Shown in pieces: positions 50,900-62,000 of a DNA stretch of 62,000 nucleotides. Where the stretch lies: NCBI RefSeq assembly GCF_964340395.1, contig NC_135565.1:17749709-17811708 (forward strand), written 5' to 3'. Position numbers and translations under genes: made by a program. Below the pieces are notes generated by a model. That model was not told the origin of the DNA. It saw only the letters and a program-made list of their open reading frames with translations, and did not search any database. The stretch's first letter is position 1, and the number at the start of each line of letters is the position of its first letter. The DNA is from Glandiceps talaboti. Its lineage: Eukaryota > Hemichordata > Enteropneusta > Spengelidae.

Positions 50900-52970
50900 A
50901 AAGTAATTCATTAAAACAAATATAATCATTGCTTCCTTCAAAACAAGTTTCTCCCTGTGTACATTTTGTACCTACCTACATGTACATGTATACATACAAT
51001 GTAGCACGCTTTACTAAATATTCCCATTTTCAAACAGGGAAAAAATCATTGCAACCATAAATACAAATTTCTCTGCATGTTAGAATAGCTACATATACCT
51101 TGAATTGAATGTACACACAGTTTTTATATGTACATACATGTATACCACACTTTCATAAAATAAATATTCATTAAAACTAGCAATACTGTTATAATCACTG
51201 CTTGCTCCTCGCACACATGTTTCTGTACGTGTACAAGTATCTACAATGAACCATGCATTAATACTACTGTACAGTAACTTTCCATTTTATAACAAGCAAT
51301 AAATCGTTGCCACCCTAAATATACAAGTTTCTCCACGTGTACATGTACCTGTAAATGTAGCTACCCTGAAGTGAAAAAAAAATATACGTGTGTATCATCT
51401 TGTCACACAGTTATTAAAACATGTAACATCATCACTTCTCTCTTTAAAGACAAGTTTCTCTACAGACATGTGTGAATGAATACTAAATACAAGTCATTTC
51501 CGTTAAAAACAGGCAATAAATGTATATTGTTACTTCATGTACATGTATCTCCAATATTATTCTCTCTGTATATCTACATGCACATGTACCACACATTGAG
51601 TATTTATCAAAACAAGCCATCCAATTGTTGCTACCTTGAGTACCAGTTTTCTTTCGTGTACCTACCATACTTCAATAAAGTAGTACTTTATAATAAAGTT
51701 TATTAAACAAATAAACCGTTCCTTGCTTGAAGTTCAAGACAACTATTTCTATGTGTTTGCCATGCTTTACAAAACACCATTGTAGTAATTTTTCATAAAA
51801 TTAAAACAAACATTAAATCATTGCTACCATAAATACAAGTTTCTCTAAAGCATCTGTACTATACTTTACTACATGTAAATCACGTAGCAATTTATTGAAA
51901 TAAGCAATAAATCGTTGCTACTTTAAATAACAGTTTCTGTACACCTGTACCAGACATGTTTACTAAATAACAGTTTATGGAATCAAGCAATATATGCAAA
52001 TCATTGCTACCTTAAATATTAGCATCTCTATGTGTATTTGTAAAATAAAAACGTTAATGAAACAATCTATAAATTGTTGCTACCTTAAATACCAGTTTCT
52101 CTATCACTATCACACGTTGACAAATAACAGCAATTTATCAAAACAAAGAAATGTACTATATCTTTGCTACATGTATCTTGAATATGAATTATGATATATT
52201 TATGAATATCTCCATGTAACACTTTTTAATAATGACCTGTAATTTATCAAATTAAGCAATAAATCATTGCTACAAAGTATTGCCAATATTGTTACAATGT
52301 ATGTATTCACCACACTGAGAAATAACCCTAATTTATCACAACAAGAGACAAAATCTTTGCTACCTTGAATATAATTTTTATGCATATCATATCTACATTG
52401 TACGTGAATCACACTTACTAATCACCTGTAATTTTTCATACAAGGAATAAATTGTAACTACCTCCAATATTATTTCTGGTTTTCCTATATGTACAATGTA
52501 CAAATGTATCTACCCCACTGCAATTTCTCAAAACAGGCACTATAACCATGGTAACTTGAAAATGAGATTTTTATATTTACATGTACATGTACACTGTACC
52601 TACATGTACCATATTTTAGAAAATGACAGAACCCAATAATGTGTGAGTGTAAGTGTGGTGTACAATTACTTGGGATATTTGCATGAGTGCTGGCAGTGTT
52701 CTCTGTGGCAGTACTTTCACGAGCGTGGCGAAAACATCGGAAATTCAAAACTACCCAATGGCACTACCAAGCCACCATATACTATATACATGTACAATGT
52801 AATATAATCAAACAGGCACCCTAATTGCTGCTACCATAAATTGAATACAATTTTCTTTTTTATCTACCATACATGTACATAACTATAATTGACCAAAACT
52901 AGTACTGCACATTTTGGCTATCTTGAAGACATTTGAGGATTCTATCAAGATCCCATATCATTTAATATAC
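50900..52970. repeat. Degenerate tandem array, about 75-130-nt unit, 15-20 copies
   Basis: The block AATCATTGCTACCTTAAATA, CAAGTTTCTCTAC-TGTAC recurs near 50929, 51044, 51198, 51306, 51433, 51627, 51820, 51913, 52003, 52076, 52357 and 52828. Between copies lies TTTACTAAATAA-AGTTTATTAAAACAAGCAATAAAT-like sequence. Heavily diverged, clearly old. Confidence 0.8.
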
Positions 52971-53089
52971 CGTACGGCAACAGAATGTTCTTGGTCCAAA
53001 TAAAGATTTTTGGCACTAAAATGTCCCTGCCCCTCCCACCTAACAATTAATCTCATTGTCCAAACTGTCTGGAGGGCAGTTGAGTTGTC

Positions 53090-53130
53090 TGGAGGAGGGA
53101 GGGGATGGGTGGGGGTAGGGGAAGGTCAGT
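53090..53130 (+). other. G-rich tract with quadruplex potential
   Basis: GGAGGAGGGAGGGGATGGGT followed by GGGGGTAGGGG: at least four G-runs of three or more with short loops on the plus strand (C-rich in the pre-mRNA). Confidence 0.6.
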
Positions 53131-53929
53131 TGTCCTGAAATGTCAGACATTGTTTACATCATCATACATGAACTTGTTAACTAAAAGTTGAATTCACAGG
53201 TGTTATACCACCTGGCTGCCAAGCTCCACACCAATGACATGGTAGTATAGTTAGATTGTAGCAACCCAAGAGAGGATACTAAGCCTATATCAAATTGAAC
53301 CACAAACATGACATAAAGATTGATAAGTCAGGTTATACTAGGTCACGATGAAACAAATCACTTAGGCCCTCGATTCCCATCTAATGTGTACTAAGGACCC
53401 ACAGGTGTTAAATGCTATTAGGGGCATATTTCAAGTGCTAGGTTGGTTTCACAAACGTCTATTGAATGAATGGTTGATATACATGTACATACATACATAT
53501 CCCATGTAGATCTGACGGTGACAATACACAGTGTGATGTAGACATGGTGTTGCCAAACTGTCATGATACTCTGAAATTATTACTTGTACATGTAGCTTTG
53601 ATATCCAACAAAACACCACAAATAAAATGTCCATGAAGCAAAAAAAAAATACAATATAAATCCTGGCCCTTTAGTTTTAAAAAAAATTAAACAAAATTGT
53701 AGATCTGATAATATTCAACAGAATAACATGGATTAAATTTTGAAAAGTTGTAAAATAAAACGTACACAATCCAAAGAAGTACAATTTAAAAACTGACATT
53801 AAATTGTATGAATATTTGCCTTATTTGTGCACTTGGTTTACTTCTGAAATTAAAATCATTTATTTTTTTGCATTTTTTGAAAACGCACACCATTGCATCT
53901 CAGTACTCTTACTCTCAAAATAACATATC

Positions 53930-54420
53930 AGAACTAAACCTAAAAAATTTAATTTCTTAATATTACAGGGTAAATTTCCCATATTTCCAAACTGAACCTT
54001 TTTGTTTAAGTTACTATAACAACATACATTGTACATGTATCATTATGAGAAGAGATGATACACCTATTAAACAGAGAATTAGAATTAAACATGCCTTAGT
54101 TATCATATAAGGTTCATGAACTAACACATACAAATAGCATGTATATGATGTATACTACATTCCTCAATATTACACTACTGGGTGAATTGTCTATACACAT
54201 ATTTCCACACTGGACTCTTTTTTTTACATTACTAGTTGAGAATGGAAATTGCAGCTTAACCATGTCCATGAACTCACACAGACAAATATAAAAGCTAAAC
54301 CTATATTTCTCAATGTACATGTAACAAGGCGAGTTGTTCATATTTCCAAATAAGACTGTTTTGTCTAACCCTTAGTGACTTGATTTCTGTAACCCTACAT
54401 GTACATAATAAGGTGTCAGG
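53930..54420. repeat. Degenerate tandem repeat, about 160-nt unit, 3 copies
   Basis: TTCTTAATATTACAGGGTAA / CCTCAATATTACACTACTGG / TTCTCAATGTACATGTAAC, each followed by CATATTTCCAAACTGAACC-like and a TTTT run, near 53955, 54160 and 54307. Confidence 0.6.
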
Positions 54421-54714
54421 TTGAGAATTGGAATTAAACAGGTTTTGGCTGAATCATATACATGTACATGTACATGTAGTTTAAAAGTTAATAAGATAAC
54501 CTCAAAAATGAACGTACATTAAAACCTCACAAAGTACATCTACAAACTAAGCCCGCTGACACAAAGTACGTGAGAGTAGGATAAGGCAGATAAACATTTA
54601 AATGGGAAAAAAATATTCTATTATAGTATTAGTCTGGGTAATAACTGCCATCGGCTTACTGTCACCTCCAACAAGTGAATCTGGCAGCCTCAGAAATACA
54701 GATTACATGTACAT

Positions 54715-54842
54715 ATGGTTATATACAGATTTCAGTATAGTTAATCTCAGTGAAATTCTGACTTTGGCAAACAAAGACAAGAATCAGATATTATATTCAG
54801 ATTTTAGTACAGCTAACGTTAGTAAAATTCTAATGTTATACA
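54715..54842. repeat. Duplication, about 75-nt unit
   Basis: CAGATTTCAGTATAGTTAAT / CAGATTTTAGTACAGCTAAC followed by GTGAAATTCTGA / GTAAAATTCTAA. An open frame here (95 codons) reflects the duplication; it has no recognisable domain. Confidence 0.65.
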
Positions 54843-55269
54843 GTGGCGCTATCATACACAGTAGTTTAAACTACTGTATGACAAGTTAGTAGAAGATACA
54901 ATGTACATACATTTTGTATAATCATATTCAGATTTAGGTACTTGGTGGAAAAAAATAATTATGTGTTTCTGATAAAATGACCTCAGAAAATAGGGTACAT
55001 ATACATGAAGGTAGGTTGGGATTTATCTTATTTTATTTTATCTTTTTAATTGATTTTATTTTCAAAAAATATTCCTTCGACCTAAAAACAAATAAAATGT
55101 TGGTCAGAATACACTTCCCGTGATGAAATATGTACAGGGAAAGAAAACAGATGGGCATAAAGGTCAAGAAGTCAAAGAATTTCTGATCTTTTTGTTTTAA
55201 TATTTATGTTTAAAAAATGTTTCGGATCAGAGGCTTAAACTAGGGTCGGTAGGGTTATAATATCGGAAA

Positions 55270-55745
55270 TGATGGGGTTTCCAAAACCATAGCAACAGCA
55301 CAGAATAAACCTCAATTTACTTATGCTGCTATAAATAAGTAATTTGCATCTGTAAAAATGTAAAATCTCCCTGACTTCCACAGGTATCTTAACCCAAGGT
55401 TCCCTGCCATCAATCATAGAACAAGGTATATGGGAATCAATGAATACTAGATACCAAATTTCTCTTTGAACTCAGTTACAGGGTTTCTCAAACCATAGCA
55501 ACAATACAGAACAAACTTCACTTTACTTAAAATGCTATAATACAAATGTATAAAGTGATTTCATTTGTATCTGTAAAAAGATAAAATCTCCCTTGACTAC
55601 CACAGACAATTTACCCAAGTTTTCCCTTAGCACAAATTACCATAAAACAAGATTATTGAAATCTATGAATGGTTTATCAGATTTCCGTTAGAACTCGTAG
55701 AACTCTATACAAGGTTTCTCAAACCATACAACAACACTGAGCAAT
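55270..55745. repeat. Tandem repeat, about 205-225-nt unit, 2.3 copies
   Basis: GGGTTTCTCAAACCATAGCA, ACA recurs at about 55277, 55481 and 55708. Shared blocks include AATTTACTTATGCTGCTATA, TCTGTAAAAATGTAAAATCT and ACCCAAGGTTCCC. Confidence 0.8.
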
Positions 55746-56009
55746 CATTACTTAGACATCCATAAACTATGAGATTTAATCATCTTCAATCTCAAGAGGA
55801 TGGTATTGATGGTCTGAGTGAATCCTTTTGACTATGAGATCCAGGAAATGAAAACAATACAATGTAAGTTTCTATGACTGAGAAAGCTATCAATATTGAA
55901 CACAGTAAGTTACTAATTATATGTAAGAGAAATTAAAAAATATTTCATTAATGAGACATATCACTTCTTTTTTTCTGAGGGGTAAATGTATTTATTTCTA
56001 GTCAAAGTC

Positions 56010-56370
56010 TAAGGCCTCACAAAAAAAAGTTGTGGTTCCAATTACGCTCAATTTTAGAATAGGTGGGGGTAGGTAGATTTTTAAATTTATTTTATTATAT
56101 TGTTTTCATGTGTGAGTGTCTAGTTCAGGTTTTGCAAATGGTCTCTGTTTGTTTATATCTTCCTATCAAATGTACAGCCATTACAGATTGGAAGAACCAT
56201 TTTGTATTGTCAGTTACCGCATCCACTATTTCTCATCAGACTTCACAATTTTTTTTGATTTCATGATTTTTTTCTCGAATACGTCAAAGAAAGTTTAGGG
56301 TCAGCAGTGAAAAAATACATTTAAGTGGGGTTGTGTAACCGGAACCAATAATTATTTTTTTAGGCCTAAA
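56010..56370 (+). mobile_element. MITE family B, full-length copy, about 360 nt
   Basis: Left end AAGGCCTCACAAAAAAAAGT, TGTGGTTCCAATTACGC; reverse complement of right end TTTAGGCCTAAAAAAATAAT, TATTGGTTCCGGTTAC. The inverted repeats are about 35 nt. The interior is shared with the 5388 and 15871 copies. Confidence 0.8.
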
Positions 56371-56764
56371 ATAATTTTCCTAAGGTTTAAACCCAATAAT
56401 TAAAGATGTTTACAAACTCAATCATACATGTATTCGTGCCTTTCTGATGAAGGCAGAATTTTCTTTTCTTTGTATTTTCAGTAGCAATTATTTGGGGAAG
56501 AGGTGGGAATTTCCATCTTCAAAAACCACAGCCTGCTTTACGGCAGCACCGTCCAAGACACACCATCAAGAGGTCGTAATATTTTGCAATGTTGTGGATG
56601 AAACATCAGCTCTGGATTGCAAGAATGGGAATTGCCAACTTTTTATTTTTTAATCATATTGGGCCGGAACAGTACTTTTGCAACATTCCATATTTATAAC
56701 AAAATTTAACTACTTTCATTTCCTTTTAAAATCAACAAAACAAATTTGCTGATGGGGTTATTTT

Positions 56765-57000
56765 ACTTCAATCAAAACTGGCTAAGAATTTCAATCTTAA
56801 ATTTTTCTTTAATTTAGGAAAAAACTGGTAAGACTTTCAATTGAAACTATTTTTCTTTAAATTTAAAAATCCATGGGGGATAAAGGTAAGACTTTAAATT
56901 TTGCACTTTTTTTTTAAATTTAAAATTTATGAAAAAAACCTAGTAAGTTTTAAATTATTAATTTTTTCATTTAAGTTTGTGAAAAAAAAACACTCAATTT
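56765..57000. repeat. AT-rich degenerate tandem repeat, about 60-70-nt unit, 3-4 copies
   Basis: AAACTGGTAAGACTTTCAAT / GATAAAGGTAAGACTTTAAA / AAACCTAGTAAGTTTTAAAT, each followed by a T-rich block and TTTAAATTTAAAA. Confidence 0.6.
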
Positions 57001-57291
57001 TACACTACGTTCTAAAAATCACTCAACAAAAGTACAAGGATATACTATGAATCTCTAAATAACTCAAATTAATTCTCCTTTTGGATAAATCTGACATCTC
57101 CCAAGATATTATGAGTTAAATATTCAGTATGTATTTAATTAGATTTATGCAAGTTATCATTCAATGTGGTACTTTAGAAAGTTATTCTCTACAACTGATA
57201 TTTCTCCAGAATCACAGATAAATTTAAAAGTTAGCTATTAATATCTGCCTGGATATGTGCACACATGTACATTGTAGTTATAGGTTATAGT

Positions 57292-57474
57292 CAGTATGCC
57301 CTCTAACTTCTATTCTAAGCCAATTTGAAGTGCCACTGACGCACATACTTTCTAGTGACGCACCAAAATTTGGTTTTCCCCAATATCTTACTATGTGGTG
57401 ACTCACAAGAAATGCCAGTTTTTCTCATTTTGAATCACAACAAGAAAATTTGGCTATCATTAGAGGGCACACTG
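57292..57474 (+). mobile_element. MITE family A, best-preserved copy, 183 nt
   Basis: Left end CAGTATGCCCTCTAA; reverse complement of right end CAGTGTGCCCTCTAA. The interior includes AAGCCAATTTGAAGTGCCAC and GCCAAATTTTC. No clear target-site duplication remains. Confidence 0.8.
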
Positions 57475-57562
57475 GTAACTTATCGTTCACTGGGGGATAT
57501 TTGAAAGTCACTTCTTAAAAACTTATGTTTGTTCACTGATAAATTATGGGTTACTTTATTCC

Positions 57563-57597
57563 TGTTTGTTTGTTTGTTTGTTTGTTTGTTTGTTTGG
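57563..57597. repeat. (TGTT)n microsatellite
   Basis: About eight TGTT units. Confidence 0.93.
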
Positions 57598-58556
57598 TTA
57601 GGTTTAAATTACATTCTTTATGTACTATCACTCAATTGGGAAATGTTATCAACTCTTTCCTCAAAACTACTGTATTTGGTTTTATAGCCTAACCATTGAA
57701 TAGGGAACACAAACATAACATTAACACCACTGAACTGGAAATTATTAACACTTGTGTAGGTCTGTCTATCCAACGTTATTGCAGTGTGAAGTCATCCATA
57801 GAACATTACATGTACATGCAGTTCCCATGTCCTGATTACAGTAGTTTGCATGTCATCTTGTTGAAAAGTAGTTCTCATTGAAAACTAGTTCTCATATATG
57901 TATCACAATCAACATTACTTCCATAACACCCATTTTACCTCACGCATGCCAAGTTTAACACGTTTGAACACAAAATACAAGATTTATTACTTGTATGTCC
58001 TGGTTGATTGATGTCATGATAATGTGTATCTATGTCTGTGGTCTTCAAAATGGGAGTCAAAATATTCAAATATAATATTATTATGTTTCTTGGTTTTTTC
58101 ATAAACCATGCTTGTAGAGGTACATTTGTATAAAATAAATACATGTACATCATTCTCCAATATCCTGTTTCATTCAGCTGCAAAATACTCGTAATTCAAG
58201 AGTTTATTACTACTCGGCCTTGCACTCATAGTGACAAGGTGCCTTAGGTCATTTGGAAATTGTATTTTCCTTGACTAAAGGAATACTGGAGAATAATATT
58301 GAATTATTACTTCCGTGTTATACGAAGACACCAACAAAACACTAGATTGTCAAAAGCTGGGAAATATAGTGATAACATGTCATAGAACCATTTTACCTAG
58401 ACATCACCAAACACTGGTTCCGAGTTTTGACTAATCTTCGAAAAAAAAAACCATCTTTCCTTCTGATCTCCAAGTTATGTACTCACTAAGTCTGTACATA
58501 AACATTTACTTTTGCCCAAACTACAGTTGGACTGACACTGGCTTTATCTACAGTAA

Positions 58557-58558
58557 CA

Positions 58559-58609
<51 letters not shown>

Positions 58610-58610
58610 C
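58557..58610. repeat. (CAA)n microsatellite
   Basis: About 17 uninterrupted CAA/AAC units. Confidence 0.96.
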
Positions 58611-58619
58611 CATCCAAAA

Positions 58620-61409
58620 ATATTAAATATATAAAAAAAATCTTTTTTGTATGAATATATCTTCTACAGTTACAATATTTACTAAATGATGTTAATATAC
58701 TGTAGAACTTTTTTATTTCAGTTAATTTTCAATTCCTAGGCTCTTAAATAGTCAACTTTACCAAATGTATTCCCTCCTCTAATAAACTTCCTGGTTATAC
58801 GAGTAGAAAAAAATTAATTAATTGCTTGGCTTTTTTGTGCAAAGAAAAAGCAGTAAGTTTTACCATATGTAAGAAATGATTTTTACAAGGCTCCTGAAGT
58901 AATAGTAAAAACAGGTGTCAATTTAATTATTGATACAATGATGGGAGTAAAAAATCACTGTTTACAAGTCACTTCTTGCTATACAGACTTTCCATCCTTA
59001 AAAAAAAATTACATTTATTTTTAAAAACGTGTACATTTTCCAAGAGTTTTATCTTTATTTGTACAAGAGTCTGCATTACACCCAAAAGAGTTTAAAAAGT
59101 CAACACAAAAATTAAAAATAGACTTTTTATATGAGTGGTTGATTATGGAAAATACAAGACTGGAAAACGAAGTTATGGGAGAATTTAGATTAAATTTGAT
59201 ATTCATTGGCTAGGTGCTAAAATATATGTAAATATTAAATCATGAATTTGTCAGGTTATCCAAAAATCTGACATTTACTGTGATAATTTATATGGTCCTG
59301 GTTATGAATACACATAGCTCTAACAATTCTCAAATTTTTTTTGTTTTTAGATTTTTGTTTTTATAATATACCGTTTTATCACCATGGGATGATTTGCACT
59401 CAAAATTAACCCCTGGACTATAAAAAGCTGAAAATCTAAAATGCAAAATACTGTACCTCAAAATTAAAAACTATCGCAACAATTATTGTAGCTAGGTTAT
59501 GAGTTACATTTACAAGCTCAGCCAGCCTTGAATCCCTGCTGTCATGTTGAAAACCAAAACCATGACAGCATGTGTTCAAGATGCTTGTGAAATGTTCAGA
59601 CATTACATGTAAAATTTCGCAGACATGCCTTGACTGACACACAAGGGTTTAGCAGACTGCAAGTATATAGCATATTAGAAATTTTACGATGGCAATATTG
59701 TTTTTTAAATGAAACAAAAAATATGAATTAAATATATTTGCAAGCCTTATGTAGTACAGTTGTCTTTACATTTATCAAAATATCATAAGACTACTGGCAT
59801 TACACATTAACTCAGTTGTCTAACAAGTTAAGTGCATTAAGATGTTTGTACTAAAAATTGATACAGAAATATTCATGTATAGAAATGTGTCGTCTGAAAA
59901 CTTTAGCTGGAAGGCATCATGTTGCAAGGGTTATCAACTTCACTATCATCACGTTGCTGTTAACACGTCATTGCAATCACGCTGTTATGCCCACCCTCGA
60001 ATATTTAAAACGATCTGAAGTACTCCAGCTTCTTATCTTTAGCATAGCTTGACGAAGAGTAGGCTATTTCACTCCTACACAATATTGTAACTATTTCCTC
60101 CGACGGCCGACAGAGAAATCATTTGCCTTGCAGTCTACAGATACGTTAATATAAACACTTACGACGCACGCAATGATATATTTTTATCTATTTTTCCTCG
60201 CAGGACATATCCAAGTCATTTCAGCTGTATCTCCGTTGGTGACAGTATACTTTACATTGGAGGGTTTGTCATCAAATTACGATCGCTACACTTATAGAAC
60301 TTCGGTTGCTTCATTTCAATCGCCAGTCTAGTCGAGTCTACCTCCCTCCCACCCAGTAAAATCCAATGTCTTGTCAGAACCCATCGGGCCGTACTAATAA
60401 GGGAATCGGTTTTTTTATGTTTTAAGCACCGGCAAGATAAACAAACTCGCAAAGTAAACTTTCCCTTTCGCTGCTAACTTCAGACATTTTACGATTTGAA
60501 ATCGACACCTACACAGTGGCACGTACGGTAAGGGTTGACAACACAGTAAGGGGACCCCACATCCTCATTTTGCCTTACGGTAGAACACGTGTTAGACCAG
60601 GGCTTTCTTTAAGAATTTTGTAAGAGTCAAATCTATAGAAACGTATGTCATGGGTTAGCACATAAAATCACAAAGGGGTCAGTCTACTCAAACAAATACG
60701 GCGAAATAGCGGCCTTCCATAAATCCGAATGATCAATACGAAAATCGAAATACACTACACTCGTTTCTAACGATACCACTTACGACAAGTTCGGATTTTG
60801 AGCGCTAAGTTTAAAATAATAAATAGCGGGGAAACCACAGTAGGGTGAGAATAGCCGTATAGTAGCTCTAAAGACCCGGAATTTCACAACAATCTGCCGA
60901 GTAATAGGCAATTAGCTCAGTTGTAAAGACCGTGGTTCGGAGAACGACTTCATGAAAAGCATGGGTGACTATACAACAGTCAATTTCGGTTGCGTGTCAA
61001 TAGCTTCACACACAACTGCAGACTTGAAACTCCGTTACATGCACATTACTTGGACCGAGTTCCGCTACTGTTGCAATTTTCAGGATAGTGGGATCTCAGA
61101 GACTTTCTTTTGGCACCCCTCAAGTTAACAGCAAGCCGATCAAGCTAAGTAAGTTGGACAAGAGCGTCGTACATAAAAGTTTCGTTGGAACTTCGCGAAG
61201 ATCAACAGTGGAACGGCGGCTCGTTAGCACACTAAAACTGCAGCTATCTGTAGTAAACACATGTACGACCGTAGTGTACCTCCATCAAAATTTACTGTTT
61301 GCTTGCGGTTATTCCACAAAGCAACACATTAATTTTAGTGACAGACATGTACGAATACCTTAAAACATGCTAGCACGGTTGTTACTCTTAACACTCACAC
61401 ATAAACAGT
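58620..61409. other. 5' part of intron 1 without recognisable repeats
   Basis: The part of the first intron nearest the promoter. From about 59,900 rightward it is visibly richer in G+C and CpG than the rest of the window and carries no tandem arrays or MITEs that I can see. This is where promoter-proximal regulatory elements might be sought. Open frames (for example 61088-61363) have no recognisable domain and are not called genes. Confidence 0.45.
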
Positions 61410-61420
61410 GTACTCACAAC
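61410..61420 (-). other. Splice donor of intron 1
   Basis: On the minus strand the sequence reads GTT then GTGAGTAC, with GT at 61417-61416. The match to the donor consensus is strong from +1 to +6. The exonic -1 base is T rather than G, as expected when the exon ends inside a Leu codon (TT/A). Confidence 0.8.
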
Positions 61421-61623
61421 TTCGTGGTGTTCCTTCCGAGTCCTGGTGGGACCGCCGTGAAATTTAGTCCCGAGCAGTCGACATAGGAAGTAGACGGGTA
61501 GCATCTGCAACCGACTGGACATCCGCCATTCCCTACATTTTCTCCATAACTGCTGTGACCAAACCCAATAAGGAGAAAACAGCACAGAATAAGACCAAAC
61601 CGTCGACTGTTGATATTCGCCAT
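61418..61623 (-). CDS. LGR4/5/6: Coding exon 1 of an LGR4/5/6-type receptor: signal peptide plus LRR N-terminal cap (partial gene)
   Basis: First coding exon of a leucine-rich-repeat G-protein-coupled receptor (type-B LGR). The family acts at the plasma membrane, as R-spondin receptors that boost Wnt signalling in vertebrates and as the bursicon receptor Rickets in insects. Seen here: 68 codons plus 2 nt. Residues 1-8 are a charged n-region (ending SRR). Residues 9-22 are a hydrophobic core (FGLILCCFLLIGFG), with signal cleavage likely near residues 25-27. An LRRNT cap follows with cysteines 35, 39, 41 and 50 (CPVGCRC ... VDCSG), then TAVPPGL. N54-F-T and N65-T-T are N-glycosylation sequons. 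The chosen ATG at 61623 has A at -3 and G at +4 and puts the signal peptide at the very N-terminus. In-frame ATGs lie upstream at 61689 and 61719. The exon ends AAG-TT before GTGAGT, so the intron is phase 2; unspliced, the frame stops at TGA (61416-61414). Family assignment is an inference from motifs; another secreted or membrane LRR protein is less likely. Confidence 0.85.
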
Positions 61624-62000
61624 GCTGCACTCGTATCGGATTATTGTATTTTGCTTTGCTCGACTTCTACCTGACAGTCTTTCAAACATTGAAACGCTGA
61701 ACACAGCGGAAGAAACCATTCTTTAAAAGGAATGTTTAGATAACTTTTAAAACGCAGAGCTAAACAAACTCACATGACAATACTGAGAACAAACAAAGAG
61801 TTTAGCACAAAACAAATGTCTCTTAAAACCCGTAATTTCATTCAATTTGCTCCCAAATAACGCATTAACAAATGATAAAGTCTTGTAAGTTCGTTGTACA
61901 CAGGTACAGATAGCTTATTCAATCGTCAAAAACCATGGCGAACCCCATCCTATAGTAGTATGGTCCCATTGCAAATCATCGTCAAAATCGACGCGTCGGT
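61624..62000 (-). promoter_or_regulatory. 5' flank, 5' UTR and probable promoter side of the LGR4/5/6-type gene
   Basis: Sequence upstream of the chosen start codon. The reading frame stays open back to an ATG at 61719, which also has a good Kozak context (A at -3, G at +4). A TATA-like CTTTTAAAG lies just upstream of it, near 61721-61728. If that were the core promoter, transcription would begin downstream of the 61719 ATG and favour the start at 61623. This is inference; the transcription start is not visible. Confidence 0.35.

Noticed and set aside
60905-60985. tRNA-like A box (TTAGCTCAGTTG) followed by GGTTCGGAGAACGACTT
   Set aside because: The B-box match is poor, spacing is wrong and no acceptor stem pairs. 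Judged coincidental.
61088-61363. 91-codon plus-strand frame close to exon 1
   Set aside because: No recognisable domain or signal peptide. It lies in the GC-richer zone where longer chance frames are expected, antisense to intron 1.
61414-61416. Reading exon 1 through to the TGA as a complete short secreted protein
   Set aside because: The frame ends inside a strong splice donor immediately after the LRR cap, and the spliced continuation restores a textbook LRR.

Overview
This is AT-rich, almost entirely non-coding DNA from an animal genome. It has no operons, dense genes or ribosome-binding sites. It does have canonical GT-AG splice sites, tRNA-derived SINEs, several families of small inverted-repeat transposons (MITEs), and many microsatellites and minisatellites. 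The palindrome ACATGTAC and its relatives are everywhere. The repeat content, together with a type-B LGR gene, suggests a marine invertebrate. A lophotrochozoan, a lancelet or another invertebrate deuterostome would all fit, and the species cannot be fixed from the sequence alone.

I can support one protein-coding gene, and it runs right to left (minus strand) across the whole window. Coding exon 1 (61623 down to 61418) encodes a signal peptide and an N-terminal cysteine cap of a leucine-rich-repeat (LRR) ectodomain. It ends in phase 2 at a GTGAGT donor. The next exon lies almost 59 kb away, at 2584 down to 2513. It is exactly 72 nt, phase 2 at both ends, and encodes one LRR. Joined, the two exons read through cleanly and carry the hallmarks of the LGR4/5/6 family (type-B leucine-rich-repeat GPCRs; R-spondin receptors in vertebrates, Rickets/bursicon receptor in insects): VDCSG, TAVP-GL, LSMN and LEEL. 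The rest of the receptor must lie beyond the left edge.

The layout from right to left is: upstream/promoter side (62000-61624); exon 1; a giant first intron (61417-2585, 58,833 nt); exon 2; and the start of intron 2 (2512-1). The intron is a patchwork of old repeats. Tandem arrays have units of 39, 42, 44, 47, 54, 60, about 95-110, about 135-144, about 190 and about 205 nt. At least six families of short inverted-repeat elements are present, along with two tRNA-derived SINEs, hairpin-forming palindromes and long microsatellites. Several elements are nested, which gives relative ages.

No CRISPR array, rRNA, functional tRNA or intact transposase gene was seen. Nearly all long open frames in the window are by-products of tandem repeats. 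The most noteworthy result is the split LGR4/5/6-type gene with its very long first intron.
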